Notes: generated by a model not told the origin, from the sequence alone. Numbered from the stretch's first letter, positions 6,736 through 15,144 are shown. The stretch is 34,762 nucleotides of DNA from Oscillospiraceae bacterium (GCA_017533485.1 JAFXIC010000039.1:1-34762); one strand, 5' to 3'. Numbers and translations: made by a program.

Positions 6736-6763
6736 AAAGGGCGGCAGGTTTGTCGCCCTTTTT
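6736..6763 (+). terminator. Terminator/attenuator between khpB and mnmE
   Basis: An 8-bp stem AAAGGGCG/CGCCCTTT (6736-6743 with 6754-6761), extendable inward by three pairs, is followed by T residues to 6763. No promoter is visible before mnmE, so some read-through is expected. Confidence 0.7.
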
Positions 6764-6779
6764 CATGAATGGAGGAAAA

Positions 6780-8129
6780 ATGGCGGAAACGGTTGCAGCA
6801 ATTTCGACCCCGAATGCTGCGGGCGGAATCGGAATGATCCGGATTTCGGGCGAGGATGCGACGATGCTTGCCGAGCAGATTTTTTATTCGGTGAGCGGTC
6901 GGAAAGTGACGGAAATGCGCGGATATACCTGTGCATACGGGACAATCGCAGACGGGGACGAGGTGCTTGACGATGTGGTGCTGACGGTGTTTCGCGCACC
7001 CCATAGCTACACGGGTGAGGATGTCGTAGAGATTACCTGTCATGGCGGTGTGTACCTTTGTCGGAGAATTCTCGCGCTGCTTTATCGTGTCGGCGCGCTT
7101 CCGGCAGGCGCAGGCGAATTCACAAAACGCGCGTATCTGAACGGAAAAATATCCCTGTCACAAGCAGAAGCTGTCATGGATGTCATCGCGGCGGATGGCG
7201 AAATCGCGCTCAAACAGGCGAACTATGCGCGGAGCGGACGGCTTTCTCAGCGGATGCGGTCGTGCTCGGAAAAGATTACCGCGCTTCTCTCGGCATTCGC
7301 CTACTGGATGGATGATCCGGAGGAGTTTCCGCCCGAATTGCAAGAAGATACGCTGATTTCGGAGTTGGGCGATATTTGCGGCGAGTTGCAGAAAATGCAG
7401 GAAACCTATCGAAACGGAAAGGTCTTCCGCGAAGGAATCCGCGCAGTTCTGCTCGGACTGCCGAATGCCGGAAAATCCTCGGTTATGAACTGGCTTTCCG
7501 GCACACGGCGGAGTATTGTCACTGATATTGCGGGCACGACGCGCGATGTGGTGACCGAACAGGTTCGTTTTGGCGAATATACGCTGCTTTTGGCGGATAC
7601 CGCAGGCATCCGCGAAGCTTCCAATCCGATTGAGACAATTGGAATCGAAGCGGCATTTTCCGAAGTCCAGCAGTCTGATCTTATTCTCTATGTGGTGGAT
7701 GCTGCGGTTGGTCTGACAGCAGAGGACGAAGCGATTTTGCACCGTTTTGCTGACAAAAAACAGATTCTCCTCTGGAACAAAAATGATCTCGCCGGCGTTT
7801 CCGAGCCGCCGGAGGGCTATCCGACTGCTGTTTGTGCGGCGAAAACAGGAGATGGCGAGGAGAATTTACTTCGCGCATTGACCATGGTCTATCCGGTGCC
7901 GGATTCGAGCGCGGATATGACGATACTGAACGAGCGGCAGAGTGCACTGATTGCCGAAGCAAGCGCGTCACTGAATGCGGCAATTTCAGATTTGCTCGGC
8001 GGCCAGCCGCTGGATATGGTTTATCAGGATTTAGAATCTGCCGCAAATGCGCTCTTTTCACTCGATGGAGAAAACGTGTCGGAGGATGTTGTGAACGGAG
8101 TGTTCTCGAAATTCTGTGTCGGAAAATAG
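6780..8129 (+). CDS. mnmE: tRNA uridine-5-carboxymethylaminomethyl modification GTPase MnmE
   Basis: 449 aa, normal length. With MnmG it makes the cmnm5 modification at U34 of tRNAs. The N-terminal folate-binding domain begins ETVAAISTPNAAGGIGMIRISG. The inserted G domain shows G1 GLPNAGKSS (about 226-234), G2 GTTRD, G3 DTAG (D273) and G4 NKND. The C-terminus is FCVGK, matching the family's essential FC(I/V)GK cysteine motif. The start is ATG 6780 with GGAGG five nt upstream; a longer frame to 6750 lacks an RBS. mnmG follows after two parS sites. Confidence 0.97.
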   Translation: MAETVAAISTPNAAGGIGMIRISGEDATMLAEQIFYSVSGRKVTEMRGYTCAYGTIADGDEVLDDVVLTVFRAPHSYTGEDVVEITCHGGVYLCRRILALLYRVGALPAGAGEFTKRAYLNGKISLSQAEAVMDVIAADGEIALKQANYARSGRLSQRMRSCSEKITALLSAFAYWMDDPEEFPPELQEDTLISELGDICGELQKMQETYRNGKVFREGIRAVLLGLPNAGKSSVMNWLSGTRRSIVTDIAGTTRDVVTEQVRFGEYTLLLADTAGIREASNPIETIGIEAAFSEVQQSDLILYVVDAAVGLTAEDEAILHRFADKKQILLWNKNDLAGVSEPPEGYPTAVCAAKTGDGEENLLRALTMVYPVPDSSADMTILNERQSALIAEASASLNAAISDLLGGQPLDMVYQDLESAANALFSLDGENVSEDVVNGVFSKFCVGK

Positions 8130-8134
8130 CGAAA

Positions 8135-8150
8135 TGTTCCACGTGGAACA
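8135..8150. promoter_or_regulatory. parS-type centromere site 1
   Basis: The perfect 16-bp palindrome TGTTCCACGTGGAACA is the ParB-binding consensus known from many bacteria; symmetry extends to 20 bp (8133-8152). It lies in the mnmE-mnmG gap, in the gene cluster that usually marks the replication origin. Confidence 0.9.
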
Positions 8151-8166
8151 TTCTATCGTCGGATTT

Positions 8167-8182
8167 TGTTCCACGTGGAACA
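8167..8182. promoter_or_regulatory. parS-type centromere site 2
   Basis: A second identical 16-bp palindrome, with symmetry extended to 18 bp (8166-8183). Its centre is exactly 32 bp from that of site 1, about three helical turns, so both face the same side of the DNA. It ends shortly before the ribosome binding site of mnmG. Confidence 0.9.
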
Positions 8183-8203
8183 ATTCAGAAAGGAAGTGTT
8201 TGA

Positions 8204-10084
8204 GTGGGAATGCTCGAAAGCTTTGATGTCGCCGTGATCGGCGCAGGTCACGCGGGAATTGAAGCGGCTGTCGCTTCGGCAAAACGTGGGTGTAAGACTG
8301 CACTGTTCACGATTTCTCTCGACCAGATCGGAAATATGCCCTGTAATCCGTCGATCGGCGGCAGCGCGAAAGGACATCTGGTGCGTGAAATTGACGCGCT
8401 CGGCGGCGTTATGGGCAAGGCGGCGGACGCGTGTTGTATCCAGATGCGGATGCTTAACCAGAGTAAGGGCGCATCGGTGCATAGTCCGCGCGCACAAACC
8501 GATCGCCGTGCTTATCATGCGAAAACAAAGCAGATATGTGAAAACACCGAGAATCTGCATATTATACAAACAGAAATCGCGGATATCCTGCTCGATGAAA
8601 ATCGGTGCGTGACGGGCGTGGTCAATGCGTTCGGCGGCGTGTATCCGTGCAAAGCGGTTGTGATATGCGCCGGTACTTTCCTCGGCGGCAGAATTTATAT
8701 CGGCAAAACGTCTATGGAAAGCGGCCCGGACGCCTGTCTTCCGGCACGATTTTTATCGCAAAAGCTGGTCGAGCTTGGCATCTCACTCCGCCGGTTCAAG
8801 ACCGGTACGCCTTGCCGCGTCCATCGAAGAAGTATCGATTATTCTGTGCTCCAGCGACAGACAGGTGATCCGAATCCGAGGGCCTTTTCTTTTGCGGTAG
8901 ATGCTGCGGTGTGGCGAAACGATATTCCGTGCTGGATTGCGAATACGAACGAAAATACGCATCAAATCATACGCGACAATCTATCCGAATCTCCCCTCTA
9001 CGGCGGCTTGATTCATGGTGTCGGGCCGAGATATTGTCCGTCAATCGAGGACAAGGTCGTGCGGTTTTCAACGCGCGAACGCCATCAGATTTTTGTCGAA
9101 CCGACGGGAATTGATTGTGACGAGATGTATTTACAGGGCTTCAGCACCTCACTTCCGGAGTTTGTCCAGCTTGCGATGTACCGCTCGGTGAAGGGCTTCG
9201 AGCATATCGAAATCATGCGGTCGGCGTATGCGATTGAGTATGACTGTATTGACCCGAAATCACTCTTTTCCACGCTTGCTTTTCGGGATTTCCACGGCCT
9301 TTATTCGGCGGGTCAGTTCAATGGCACATCGGGATACGAGGAAGCTGCGGCACAGGGTTTGGTTGCCGGAATTAACGCATCTGCTTATGTTCTTGGCGAG
9401 GAGGAACTGACGTTGCCGCGCGCAAGCTCCTATATCGGCACGCTGATTGATGATCTTGTGACGAAGGGCTGCGAGGATCCGTACCGTATGATGACGGCGC
9501 GGAGCGAGCATCGTCTTTCCCTCCGTCATTCGACTGCTGACGCGAGACTGACGCCGATCGGGCGAAAGTATCGGTTGGTCGGTGATAGCGATTATGACGC
9601 GTTCACGAAGAAAATGGCGCATATCTCGGACGCTGTTGAAGCGATTTCCAAACAGACGGTTCATGTCAGCGCCGCGGTCAACGAGTATCTCTCAGCCGCC
9701 GGAACATCGGAAATTTCGGTCGGCTGCCGCATGGACGCGCTTCTTCGCCGCCCACAGGTCACGCTCAGCGGACTTTCGAATGCACTTGGGCTGTCCTTTG
9801 CGCTCACACCAGACGAAGCGGAAGAAGTCGAACTGAAGATAAAATATGAGCAGTATATCGAGCGGCAAAACAAGCAGAATCGTCATTTTTCCAATCTCGA
9901 ATGCATCCGTTTGCCGAAGCCGACGGATTATACCGGAATCCACGGCTTATCGTCCGAGGCGAGGGAAAAGCTTGGAAAGCAGCAGCCCGAAAATCTCGCA
10001 CAGGCATCCAGAATTTCCGGCGTATCGCCTGCCGATATCGCGATTCTGATGACTTGGCTGAAAGCAGGTGGCGGACGTGGCTGA
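8204..10084 (+). CDS. mnmG: tRNA uridine-5-carboxymethylaminomethyl modification enzyme MnmG (GidA)
   Basis: A 626-aa FAD- and NADH-dependent partner of MnmE, of normal length. The FAD-binding Rossmann motif is VIGAGHAGIEAAVASAKRG near the N-terminus; then NPSIGGSAKGHLVREIDALGG and MLNQSKGASVHSPRAQTDR, both strongly conserved. The MnmG signatures RFKTGTPCR and GLYSAGQFNGTSGYEEAAAQG follow, and the C-terminal helical domain ends near ARISGVSPADIAIL. The start is GTG 8204 with AAAGGA nine nt upstream; ATG 8210 is possible but too distant. It overlaps rsmG by 17 nt. Confidence 0.97.
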   Translation: MGMLESFDVAVIGAGHAGIEAAVASAKRGCKTALFTISLDQIGNMPCNPSIGGSAKGHLVREIDALGGVMGKAADACCIQMRMLNQSKGASVHSPRAQTDRRAYHAKTKQICENTENLHIIQTEIADILLDENRCVTGVVNAFGGVYPCKAVVICAGTFLGGRIYIGKTSMESGPDACLPARFLSQKLVELGISLRRFKTGTPCRVHRRSIDYSVLQRQTGDPNPRAFSFAVDAAVWRNDIPCWIANTNENTHQIIRDNLSESPLYGGLIHGVGPRYCPSIEDKVVRFSTRERHQIFVEPTGIDCDEMYLQGFSTSLPEFVQLAMYRSVKGFEHIEIMRSAYAIEYDCIDPKSLFSTLAFRDFHGLYSAGQFNGTSGYEEAAAQGLVAGINASAYVLGEEELTLPRASSYIGTLIDDLVTKGCEDPYRMMTARSEHRLSLRHSTADARLTPIGRKYRLVGDSDYDAFTKKMAHISDAVEAISKQTVHVSAAVNEYLSAAGTSEISVGCRMDALLRRPQVTLSGLSNALGLSFALTPDEAEEVELKIKYEQYIERQNKQNRHFSNLECIRLPKPTDYTGIHGLSSEAREKLGKQQPENLAQASRISGVSPADIAILMTWLKAGGGRG

Positions 10085-10778
10085 ACAATATCGTGCACTA
10101 TTTTCTAAGTATCAGCTTGATATTTCGGATACAAAGCTTGAATTATTGTCGCGTTATGCGAAGCTTCTTCACGACGAAGCACCGATCCAGAATGTCACGG
10201 CGGTTTCCGAAATTTCCGATATCTGGGTACGGCATTTCCTGGATTCCGCGTACCTTTTGAAGCATCTCGGTGGTGCACGGCGCATCATCGACATCGGAAC
10301 CGGCGGCGGCATCCCAGGCATTCCGCTTGCGATTCTGGACGAAAATCTGCAGATCACGCTTCTTGACAGTGAGCTTCGGAAGATTGAATTCTGCACGATG
10401 GCAATCGAAGAGCTTGGGCTTCGCGACCGTGTCACACCCATTTGCGGGAGGGCGGAGGAGCTTGCGAAAACAGCGGATTATCGTCAAAAATATGACGCGG
10501 TGGTATCGCGTGCCATGGCAAACGGTTCGATGCTGACAGAGCTTTCCCTTCCGTTTCTTAAAATCGGCGGCAGACTGCTTGCAATGAAAGGGCGCGGTTA
10601 TGACCCGGCGGTTGAGCGTTTTTCCGAGGCGGCAGGTTTTGTCGGCGGAGCGTCGGAGGAACCGATTTCCTATATGCTCGAATCCGAACAGAAATACCTG
10701 ATCTGTGTCAGAAAAACCAGTGAAACACCGCCCCAGTATCCGCGCCGCTTCGCAAAAATCAAGCGTTCTCCGCTTTGA
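10068..10778 (+). CDS. rsmG: 16S rRNA (guanine-527-N7)-methyltransferase RsmG (GidB)
   Basis: 236 aa. It methylates G527 of 16S rRNA using S-adenosylmethionine. The SAM-binding motif is IDIGTGGGIPGIPLAI (about 76-91), preceded by the family HFLDSAYLL segment and NVTAVSE. The start is uncertain: GTG 10068 or GTG 10077, the latter having AGGTGG just upstream; both lie inside the mnmG coding end, implying coupled translation. It is the last gene of the cluster, followed by parS site 3 and a terminator. Noc, Soj/ParA and ParB, which often come next in Firmicutes, are absent. Confidence 0.95.
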   Translation: MADVAEQYRALFSKYQLDISDTKLELLSRYAKLLHDEAPIQNVTAVSEISDIWVRHFLDSAYLLKHLGGARRIIDIGTGGGIPGIPLAILDENLQITLLDSELRKIEFCTMAIEELGLRDRVTPICGRAEELAKTADYRQKYDAVVSRAMANGSMLTELSLPFLKIGGRLLAMKGRGYDPAVERFSEAAGFVGGASEEPISYMLESEQKYLICVRKTSETPPQYPRRFAKIKRSPL

Positions 10779-10788
10779 ATTCCCAAAA

Positions 10789-10804
10789 TGTTCCACGTGG
10801 AACA
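10789..10804. promoter_or_regulatory. parS-type centromere site 3
   Basis: A third TGTTCCACGTGGAACA palindrome, extended to 22 bp (10786-10807) by flanking A/T symmetry. It lies between the rsmG stop codon and its terminator. Confidence 0.9.
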
Positions 10805-10810
10805 TTTCAG

Positions 10811-10843
10811 AGCCCGACTGCATGGAACACAGTCGGGCTTTTT
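10811..10843 (+). terminator. Terminator of the rpmH-rsmG cluster
   Basis: A perfect 9-bp stem AGCCCGACT/AGTCGGGCT (10811-10819 with 10831-10839), 11-nt loop and T tract to 10843. Confidence 0.92.
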
Positions 10844-10897
10844 GCAGAAAATGATGCGCGAATTGTCAGATTGTGTGGGAAATCATCGGATTATCCA

Positions 10898-10926
10898 TTG
10901 ACTTTGGCGCGATAGAATGCTATACT
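10898..10926 (+). promoter_or_regulatory. Promoter of the GH5-GH3 operon
   Basis: -35 TTGACT (10898-10903), a 17-bp spacer and -10 TATACT (10921-10926). The leader is about 45 nt. The start of the -35 region overlaps a single DnaA-box-like TTATCCATT (10891-10899), which is probably chance. Confidence 0.85.
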
Positions 10927-10978
10927 GATATACTGAATGAGGCGAAAATATCCAAATACGCCGATATGAGGAGTGTAT

Positions 10979-12217
10979 ATGAGAAAGAAAATTGCAGTGC
11001 TGGCAGCAGCGGCAGTCGGTTTTTGCGGACTGTCGGGCTGCCGCGAGGAATATCCCGAAACGGAAATTCCTGATTTTACGATTCCTGAACAGATTCTTGA
11101 CCATGCACAGGCAGAAATTCCGGAGATTGATGTGGATGGCTATGCCGTTCCCGATACGGAAGCGCTGAATTTTGTACAGGATCTGAAGCTTGGATGGAAT
11201 CTCGGAAATACCTTTGACGCATTCGATTGTAATCTGACGGACGAAATGGCATACGAAAAGGCTTGGTGCGGTGCATATACAACGATCGAAGATATTGCCG
11301 CGGTGAAGGCTGCCGGATTTCGCACAGTCCGGATTCCGGTTTCGTGGCATAATCACGTAGACGAGAATTTTCAGGTCAGCAAGGCTTGGATGCAGCGGAT
11401 TAAGGAAGTCGTGGATTGGTGCATCGCCTGTGACCTCTATGTCATCGTGAATACCCATCATGACAACGCGGAGGCATATTATTATCCGGATTCCGCGCAT
11501 CTCGAATCGTCCAAAGCATTTCTCTCCGCAATCTGGACACAGATGGGCGAGGTATTCCGCGATTATGACGAACGGGTAATTCTTGAATCTATGAATGAAC
11601 CGCGGCTTGTCGGGACAAATTATGAGTGGGTGCTCGACGAATCCGCACCGGAGTGTCAGGACGCGATGGAATGTATCAACCGATTGAATCAGCTTTTTGT
11701 CGATACAATCCGCGGCATCGGCGGCGGAAACGAAACGAGATATCTGCTCTGTCCGGGCTATGCGGCATCGGTGGACGGTGCGGCGGCAGAAGAATTCCGG
11801 ATTCCGGATGATCCGGCGGATCGTGTGATTGTTTCCGTTCATGCCTATACGCCCTATGATTTTGCATTAAACCGAGCCGGAACCGATTCCTTTGACAGCA
11901 GCAATCCTGTTGATCGGAACGCCGTGCTGAATTTTATGGATATCCTGTATGGAAAATTCGTGATGAACGGAACACCCGTGCTGCTCGGCGAATTTGGTGC
12001 ACTTAATAAGGATAATTTAGAGGACAGAATTGATTTTTCCGCATATTATGTAGCGGCGGCGCGCGGCAGAGGCATGACCTGCTGCTGGTGGGATAATAAC
12101 GCGTTTATGGGCAGCGGCGAGAATTTCGGGCTGTTATTCCGGAAGACCGCAACCTATACCTATCCGGATATTGTGAAAGCGATGCTTGCATACTGTGAAA
12201 CGGGAGAGGCATCCTGA
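10979..12217 (+). CDS. GH5 family glycoside hydrolase lipoprotein (endoglucanase-like)
   Basis: 412 aa. The signal peptide ends in lipobox LSGC, so the enzyme should be lipid-anchored outside the membrane. The (beta/alpha)8 GH5 domain opens with LGWNLGNTFDAF and shows RIPVSWHNHV, VIVNTHHD, the acid/base in NEP (E207) and the nucleophile in GEFG (E338). A Trp-rich CWWDNNAF motif lies near the end, as in cellulases and related beta-1,4-glucanases; the exact substrate (cellulose, xyloglucan, mannan) cannot be fixed by eye. No carbohydrate-binding module or dockerin is present. ATG 10979 follows GAGGAG after 5 nt. The GH3 gene begins one base after its stop codon. Confidence 0.9.
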   Translation: MRKKIAVLAAAAVGFCGLSGCREEYPETEIPDFTIPEQILDHAQAEIPEIDVDGYAVPDTEALNFVQDLKLGWNLGNTFDAFDCNLTDEMAYEKAWCGAYTTIEDIAAVKAAGFRTVRIPVSWHNHVDENFQVSKAWMQRIKEVVDWCIACDLYVIVNTHHDNAEAYYYPDSAHLESSKAFLSAIWTQMGEVFRDYDERVILESMNEPRLVGTNYEWVLDESAPECQDAMECINRLNQLFVDTIRGIGGGNETRYLLCPGYAASVDGAAAEEFRIPDDPADRVIVSVHAYTPYDFALNRAGTDSFDSSNPVDRNAVLNFMDILYGKFVMNGTPVLLGEFGALNKDNLEDRIDFSAYYVAAARGRGMTCCWWDNNAFMGSGENFGLLFRKTATYTYPDIVKAMLAYCETGEAS

Positions 12218-12218
12218 T

Positions 12219-13454
12219 ATGAGATACCGGTTCGAAACAGATTGCCGTATCCGGATGTTATCCTGTGTGATGGGCGGACTGATGCTGACGGGATGCATGG
12301 TGGAGGATATCCCGACAGGGGAGCACGCTTCGGAGATTCTGACGACGCCGACCGTCACAACGATTCCTCTGACACAGACCACGACTGCGGAAACCACTAC
12401 GACCGCATGGCAGGAGACATTATTTTCCGAGATGACAGAAATCTGGGCGGAATATCCTGCACTGACCGCGAAAATTGCGGATATGTCAATCGAAGAAAAG
12501 GCGGCGCAGATGCTGCTTGTGAGCTGTCATACGGTCACACCCGAAGAAGCGGCACAAGGCGGTGCAGGCGGCGTGTGTCTTTATACGAACGCATTCGAGA
12601 AAAAAACAAAAGCGGAAGTCTGTGCGATGACCGCGGAATATCAGTCCCGTTCGAAAATCCCGATGCTCATTGCAGTAGACGAGGAGGGCGGCGGTGTTAC
12701 GCGTGTCAGCGGCAATCCGAATCTTCGTGACACAAGGTTTCTGCGACCCGGAAAGCTCTACGAACTTGGCGGCTGGGAACGAATTGAAGCGGATACCGCG
12801 GAAAAATCCGAGCTTCTCCGCTCGCTCGGCATCAATGTCAATCTCGCACCGGTTGCCGATGTCCCGCAAAGCAGGAGTGACTATATATACTGGCGGTGTT
12901 TCAGCGATGACGCGAAGGAAACCGCAGAATATACGCGCCGTGTGGTTGCAGTGATGGAAGAAAACGGAATCGGAAGTACATTAAAGCATTTCCCCGGGTA
13001 TGGCGGAAGTACCGATACCCATAAGGGTATGGGGTATGACGGGCGTGAATATACCGCATTCACCGAGTCGGATTTTCTTCCGTTTTTATCGGGAATTGCG
13101 GCGGGTGCAGACTCGGTGATGGTGAGCCATAATATCGTATCCTGCATGGACGCGGAAAATCCGGCATCTCTTTCGCCTGCTGTCCATCGGATTCTCAGGG
13201 AGGAAATCGGATTTTCGGGTGTCGTGATAACGGATGATCTGGATATGAACGCGATCCGGGATTTCTGCGGCACAGAAGAAGCTGCCGTGCTGGCAGTCGA
13301 AGCAGGAAACGATCTGATCTGTACGCCGAGCTTTTCCGCGGCAAAATCAGCGATTGCAGAAGCCATCCGAAGCGGAAGAATCCCCGAAACAAGCGTCAAT
13401 GATTCCATCCTTCGGATTTTGATCTGGAAAGAGAATCTGTCGCTGATAAAATAA
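12219..13454 (+). CDS. GH3 family lipoprotein, probable beta-N-acetylhexosaminidase (NagZ-like)
   Basis: 411 aa. A signal peptide ends in lipobox LTGC, followed by a Thr-rich surface linker (about 47-70). The single GH3 TIM-barrel domain carries MLIAVDEEGGGVTR, the NagZ-type KHFPGYGGSTDTH loop with the Asp-His catalytic dyad (D266, H268), and ITDDLDM with nucleophile D339. That His-based acid/base is typical of beta-N-acetylglucosaminidases acting on muropeptides or chitin sugars, not of beta-glucosidases. ATG 12219 is one base past the GH5 stop, with GGGAGAGG upstream. The coupling to a GH5 enzyme suggests surface glycan processing. No clear terminator follows. Confidence 0.88.
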   Translation: MRYRFETDCRIRMLSCVMGGLMLTGCMVEDIPTGEHASEILTTPTVTTIPLTQTTTAETTTTAWQETLFSEMTEIWAEYPALTAKIADMSIEEKAAQMLLVSCHTVTPEEAAQGGAGGVCLYTNAFEKKTKAEVCAMTAEYQSRSKIPMLIAVDEEGGGVTRVSGNPNLRDTRFLRPGKLYELGGWERIEADTAEKSELLRSLGINVNLAPVADVPQSRSDYIYWRCFSDDAKETAEYTRRVVAVMEENGIGSTLKHFPGYGGSTDTHKGMGYDGREYTAFTESDFLPFLSGIAAGADSVMVSHNIVSCMDAENPASLSPAVHRILREEIGFSGVVITDDLDMNAIRDFCGTEEAAVLAVEAGNDLICTPSFSAAKSAIAEAIRSGRIPETSVNDSILRILIWKENLSLIK

Positions 13455-13498
13455 TGTCGGAATCCATCGAAAAAAGCCGGAAAAAATAAAAAAAGGGC

Positions 13499-13527
13499 TT
13501 GCAAAACCATCCGTTTTCCGCTATAAT
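13499..13527 (+). promoter_or_regulatory. Promoter of the SGNH hydrolase gene
   Basis: -35 TTGCAA (13499-13504), a 17-bp spacer and -10 TATAAT (13522-13527), starting about 45 bp after the GH3 stop. Confidence 0.85.
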
Positions 13528-13569
13528 ATATGTATACATCATTCCCCGAAAGAAAGGATACAATGCACT

Positions 13570-14556
13570 ATGCCAAATACAACCAAACCCAAACGCAGCC
13601 GGCAGTCCGAACCGGTGCACGCACCGAAAAAACGCCGTCGCCGCGGGCCGTTGATCCGCTTCCGCTTCGGCGCAATCCTGATGATCTGGATTTTATGTGT
13701 TGTTTTCGGATTCGGCGCATATATGATTCGCCGGAACGTAAATCCGGAGATTGCTGCGGCAGAACTCGCAGAAAAGCTGGAGAAAGAGAAGGGAACGGAA
13801 CATGAGGATGGCTATGACGAGGAGCCGTATTATCCGGAAGAAGAGCTGACGCCGGACGAGGATTCTTCTGCGACCGCGCCCTCTGAGCCCACACAGTCCG
13901 ATGCGGACTCGACTTCCACTTCTGCTTCCTCACAGGCTGTGATCCAGACGAAAATCAATCCTGTTCCCGAAGGTGCCCCCCAGCCGAATGACTACCTGAA
14001 CCGCTGTGCATTCTTAGGCGATTCGAATGTATACTATTTCGGCAAGCATGGACTGCTGCAAACGATGAGTGTGTATTCGGATGAGGTGCTGAACCTCGAA
14101 AACTACGAAACACATTATTTCGATCTCGATGGCACACAGATTAAGATGCTGAGTGCGATTCGCGCAGCAAGCTGTCCGATATACCTGATGTTTGGTGTCA
14201 AGAGCCTGATCCAGATGACGCCTGAAAAGGCGGCGGATCTGTATCTGGAGATGCTGAATAAGGTTCAGGCTGCTGCACCGGAATCGACGATTTATGTACT
14301 TTCGATTCCGCCCGTTACCTCTGCGGCAGAAAAATCTGACCTCAAGCTCCTCAACAGCAAGATTGACCAGTATAATTCCCTGCTGCTGGAGATTGCGAAT
14401 AACGCGGATGTATATTATGTCGATACGAATACCGCTCTGAAAAATAATCAGGGCAGACTGGATGCGGATAAGGCAATGGAAGACGGCGTACACCTGACCG
14501 CAGATGGCGGACGGATGCTGCTGGACTATGTCCTCTGTCACGTACCGGTCACCTGA
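13570..14556 (+). CDS. Membrane-anchored SGNH/GDSL-type hydrolase
   Basis: 328 aa. A very basic N-terminus (PKKRRRRGPLIRFRF) leads to one TM (about 37-57) and then an acidic, Ser/Thr/Pro-rich extracellular linker (to about 130). The catalytic domain has the block I GDSN motif (S152) and block V DGVHLT with D305 and H308. SGNH enzymes remove acyl groups from lipids or sugars; with an outward-facing domain, deacetylation of cell-wall or plant glycans is plausible but not shown. ATG 13570 is chosen over the out-of-frame ATG 13563 because AAAGGA is 11 nt upstream and the frame is fully protein-like. It is monocistronic. Confidence 0.85.
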   Translation: MPNTTKPKRSRQSEPVHAPKKRRRRGPLIRFRFGAILMIWILCVVFGFGAYMIRRNVNPEIAAAELAEKLEKEKGTEHEDGYDEEPYYPEEELTPDEDSSATAPSEPTQSDADSTSTSASSQAVIQTKINPVPEGAPQPNDYLNRCAFLGDSNVYYFGKHGLLQTMSVYSDEVLNLENYETHYFDLDGTQIKMLSAIRAASCPIYLMFGVKSLIQMTPEKAADLYLEMLNKVQAAAPESTIYVLSIPPVTSAAEKSDLKLLNSKIDQYNSLLLEIANNADVYYVDTNTALKNNQGRLDADKAMEDGVHLTADGGRMLLDYVLCHVPVT

Positions 14557-14598
14557 ACCGTAAATCCGACAGACTACTATAATATATATTAAGATAAC

Positions 14599-14651
14599 AG
14601 CAAACAGCGCATCGTTCCGGGGTGAAAGAACGATGCGCTGTTTGCTTTTTT
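14599..14651 (+). terminator. Strong terminator after the SGNH hydrolase gene
   Basis: A perfect 19-bp stem (14599-14617 with 14628-14646), 10-nt loop and six T. One of the strongest intrinsic terminators in the window. Confidence 0.95.
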
Positions 14652-14741
14652 GGGGTTGTAGGAATGTATCATGAAGCCGGGGTGGTGCTTCATAATCAAA
14701 GAAAAAAGAGAGGGTTGAAGTTGTCAGAAAATGCAATTTGG

Positions 14742-14827
14742 CGTACATTCGGGGGTGGGGCGATATTTGCTGCGTTCCGCACAGTCCGATTGGAAGCTGT
14801 GCCATCGAACCCTACGCCCCGTGTACA
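14742..14827 (-). ncRNA. Possible structured RNA element, identity unknown
   Basis: Four collinear helices can form: 14742-14747 with 14822-14827 (including one pair that is G-U only on the minus strand), 14757-14762 with 14815-14820 (GGGGCG/CGCCCC), 14774-14777 with 14807-14810, and 14779-14784 with 14797-14802 (GCACAG/CTGTGC), capped by a 12-nt loop. A minus-strand -10-like TATACT (14828-14833) lies at its 5' edge but has no good -35. It matches no RNA family I recognise; SRP RNA was considered and does not fit. Confidence 0.25.
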
Positions 14828-15089
14828 AGTATAGTTTACCGAGGCGGTGTGAACTTCCTGTGAAAGGGAATTGAAAGAAGCCTGAAAGCTCTGTGGCGAA
14901 ATTCACGTAAATAGGTGGATTTGCGGTGAAAGAGAATGGGATTGGCGAAAAATACGGAGAAAACGTCCTTTTTGACATCTCCCCCCCGGAATACAGCGGC
15001 GTGTTTTGTGCAAATGGCGAAAATTCAAAGAAAAAAGTGTGTTTAACGGTCTTTTTCAGATTTCATCATATGATTGTCACAAAACTGCG

Positions 15090-15095
15090 TATAAT
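15090..15095 (+). promoter_or_regulatory. Candidate -10 element of htrA
   Basis: TATAAT lies 50 bp before the htrA ATG. No good -35 is at the right distance: TTGTCA is only 10 bp upstream. An activator or alternative sigma factor may be needed. Confidence 0.4.
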
Positions 15096-15144
15096 AAGAA
15101 TTGTAAAGCGAATTTCCCGAACCAAAAGAAAGAGGTGCAGCATT

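Larger units (their letters stand above)
14652..15144. other. Long intergenic region before htrA, no gene recognised
   Basis: Nearly 500 bp without a convincing gene. The htrA frame is open back to 14926, but that part is poor in protein-like sequence and lacks a ribosome binding site. A small hairpin ATGAAGC/GCTTCAT occurs at 14671-14693. The stretch 14742-14827 can form a longer structure and is listed separately. Confidence 0.5.

Noticed and set aside
10891-10899. DnaA box TTATCCATT near rsmG as evidence of oriC
   Set aside because: A single imperfect match overlapping a promoter; no cluster of DnaA boxes or AT-rich unwinding region is seen.
14742-14827. Signal recognition particle RNA
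   Set aside because: The GGAA-containing stretch on the minus strand resembles the SRP tetraloop region, but the conserved CAGG/AGCA symmetric loop around it is not present.
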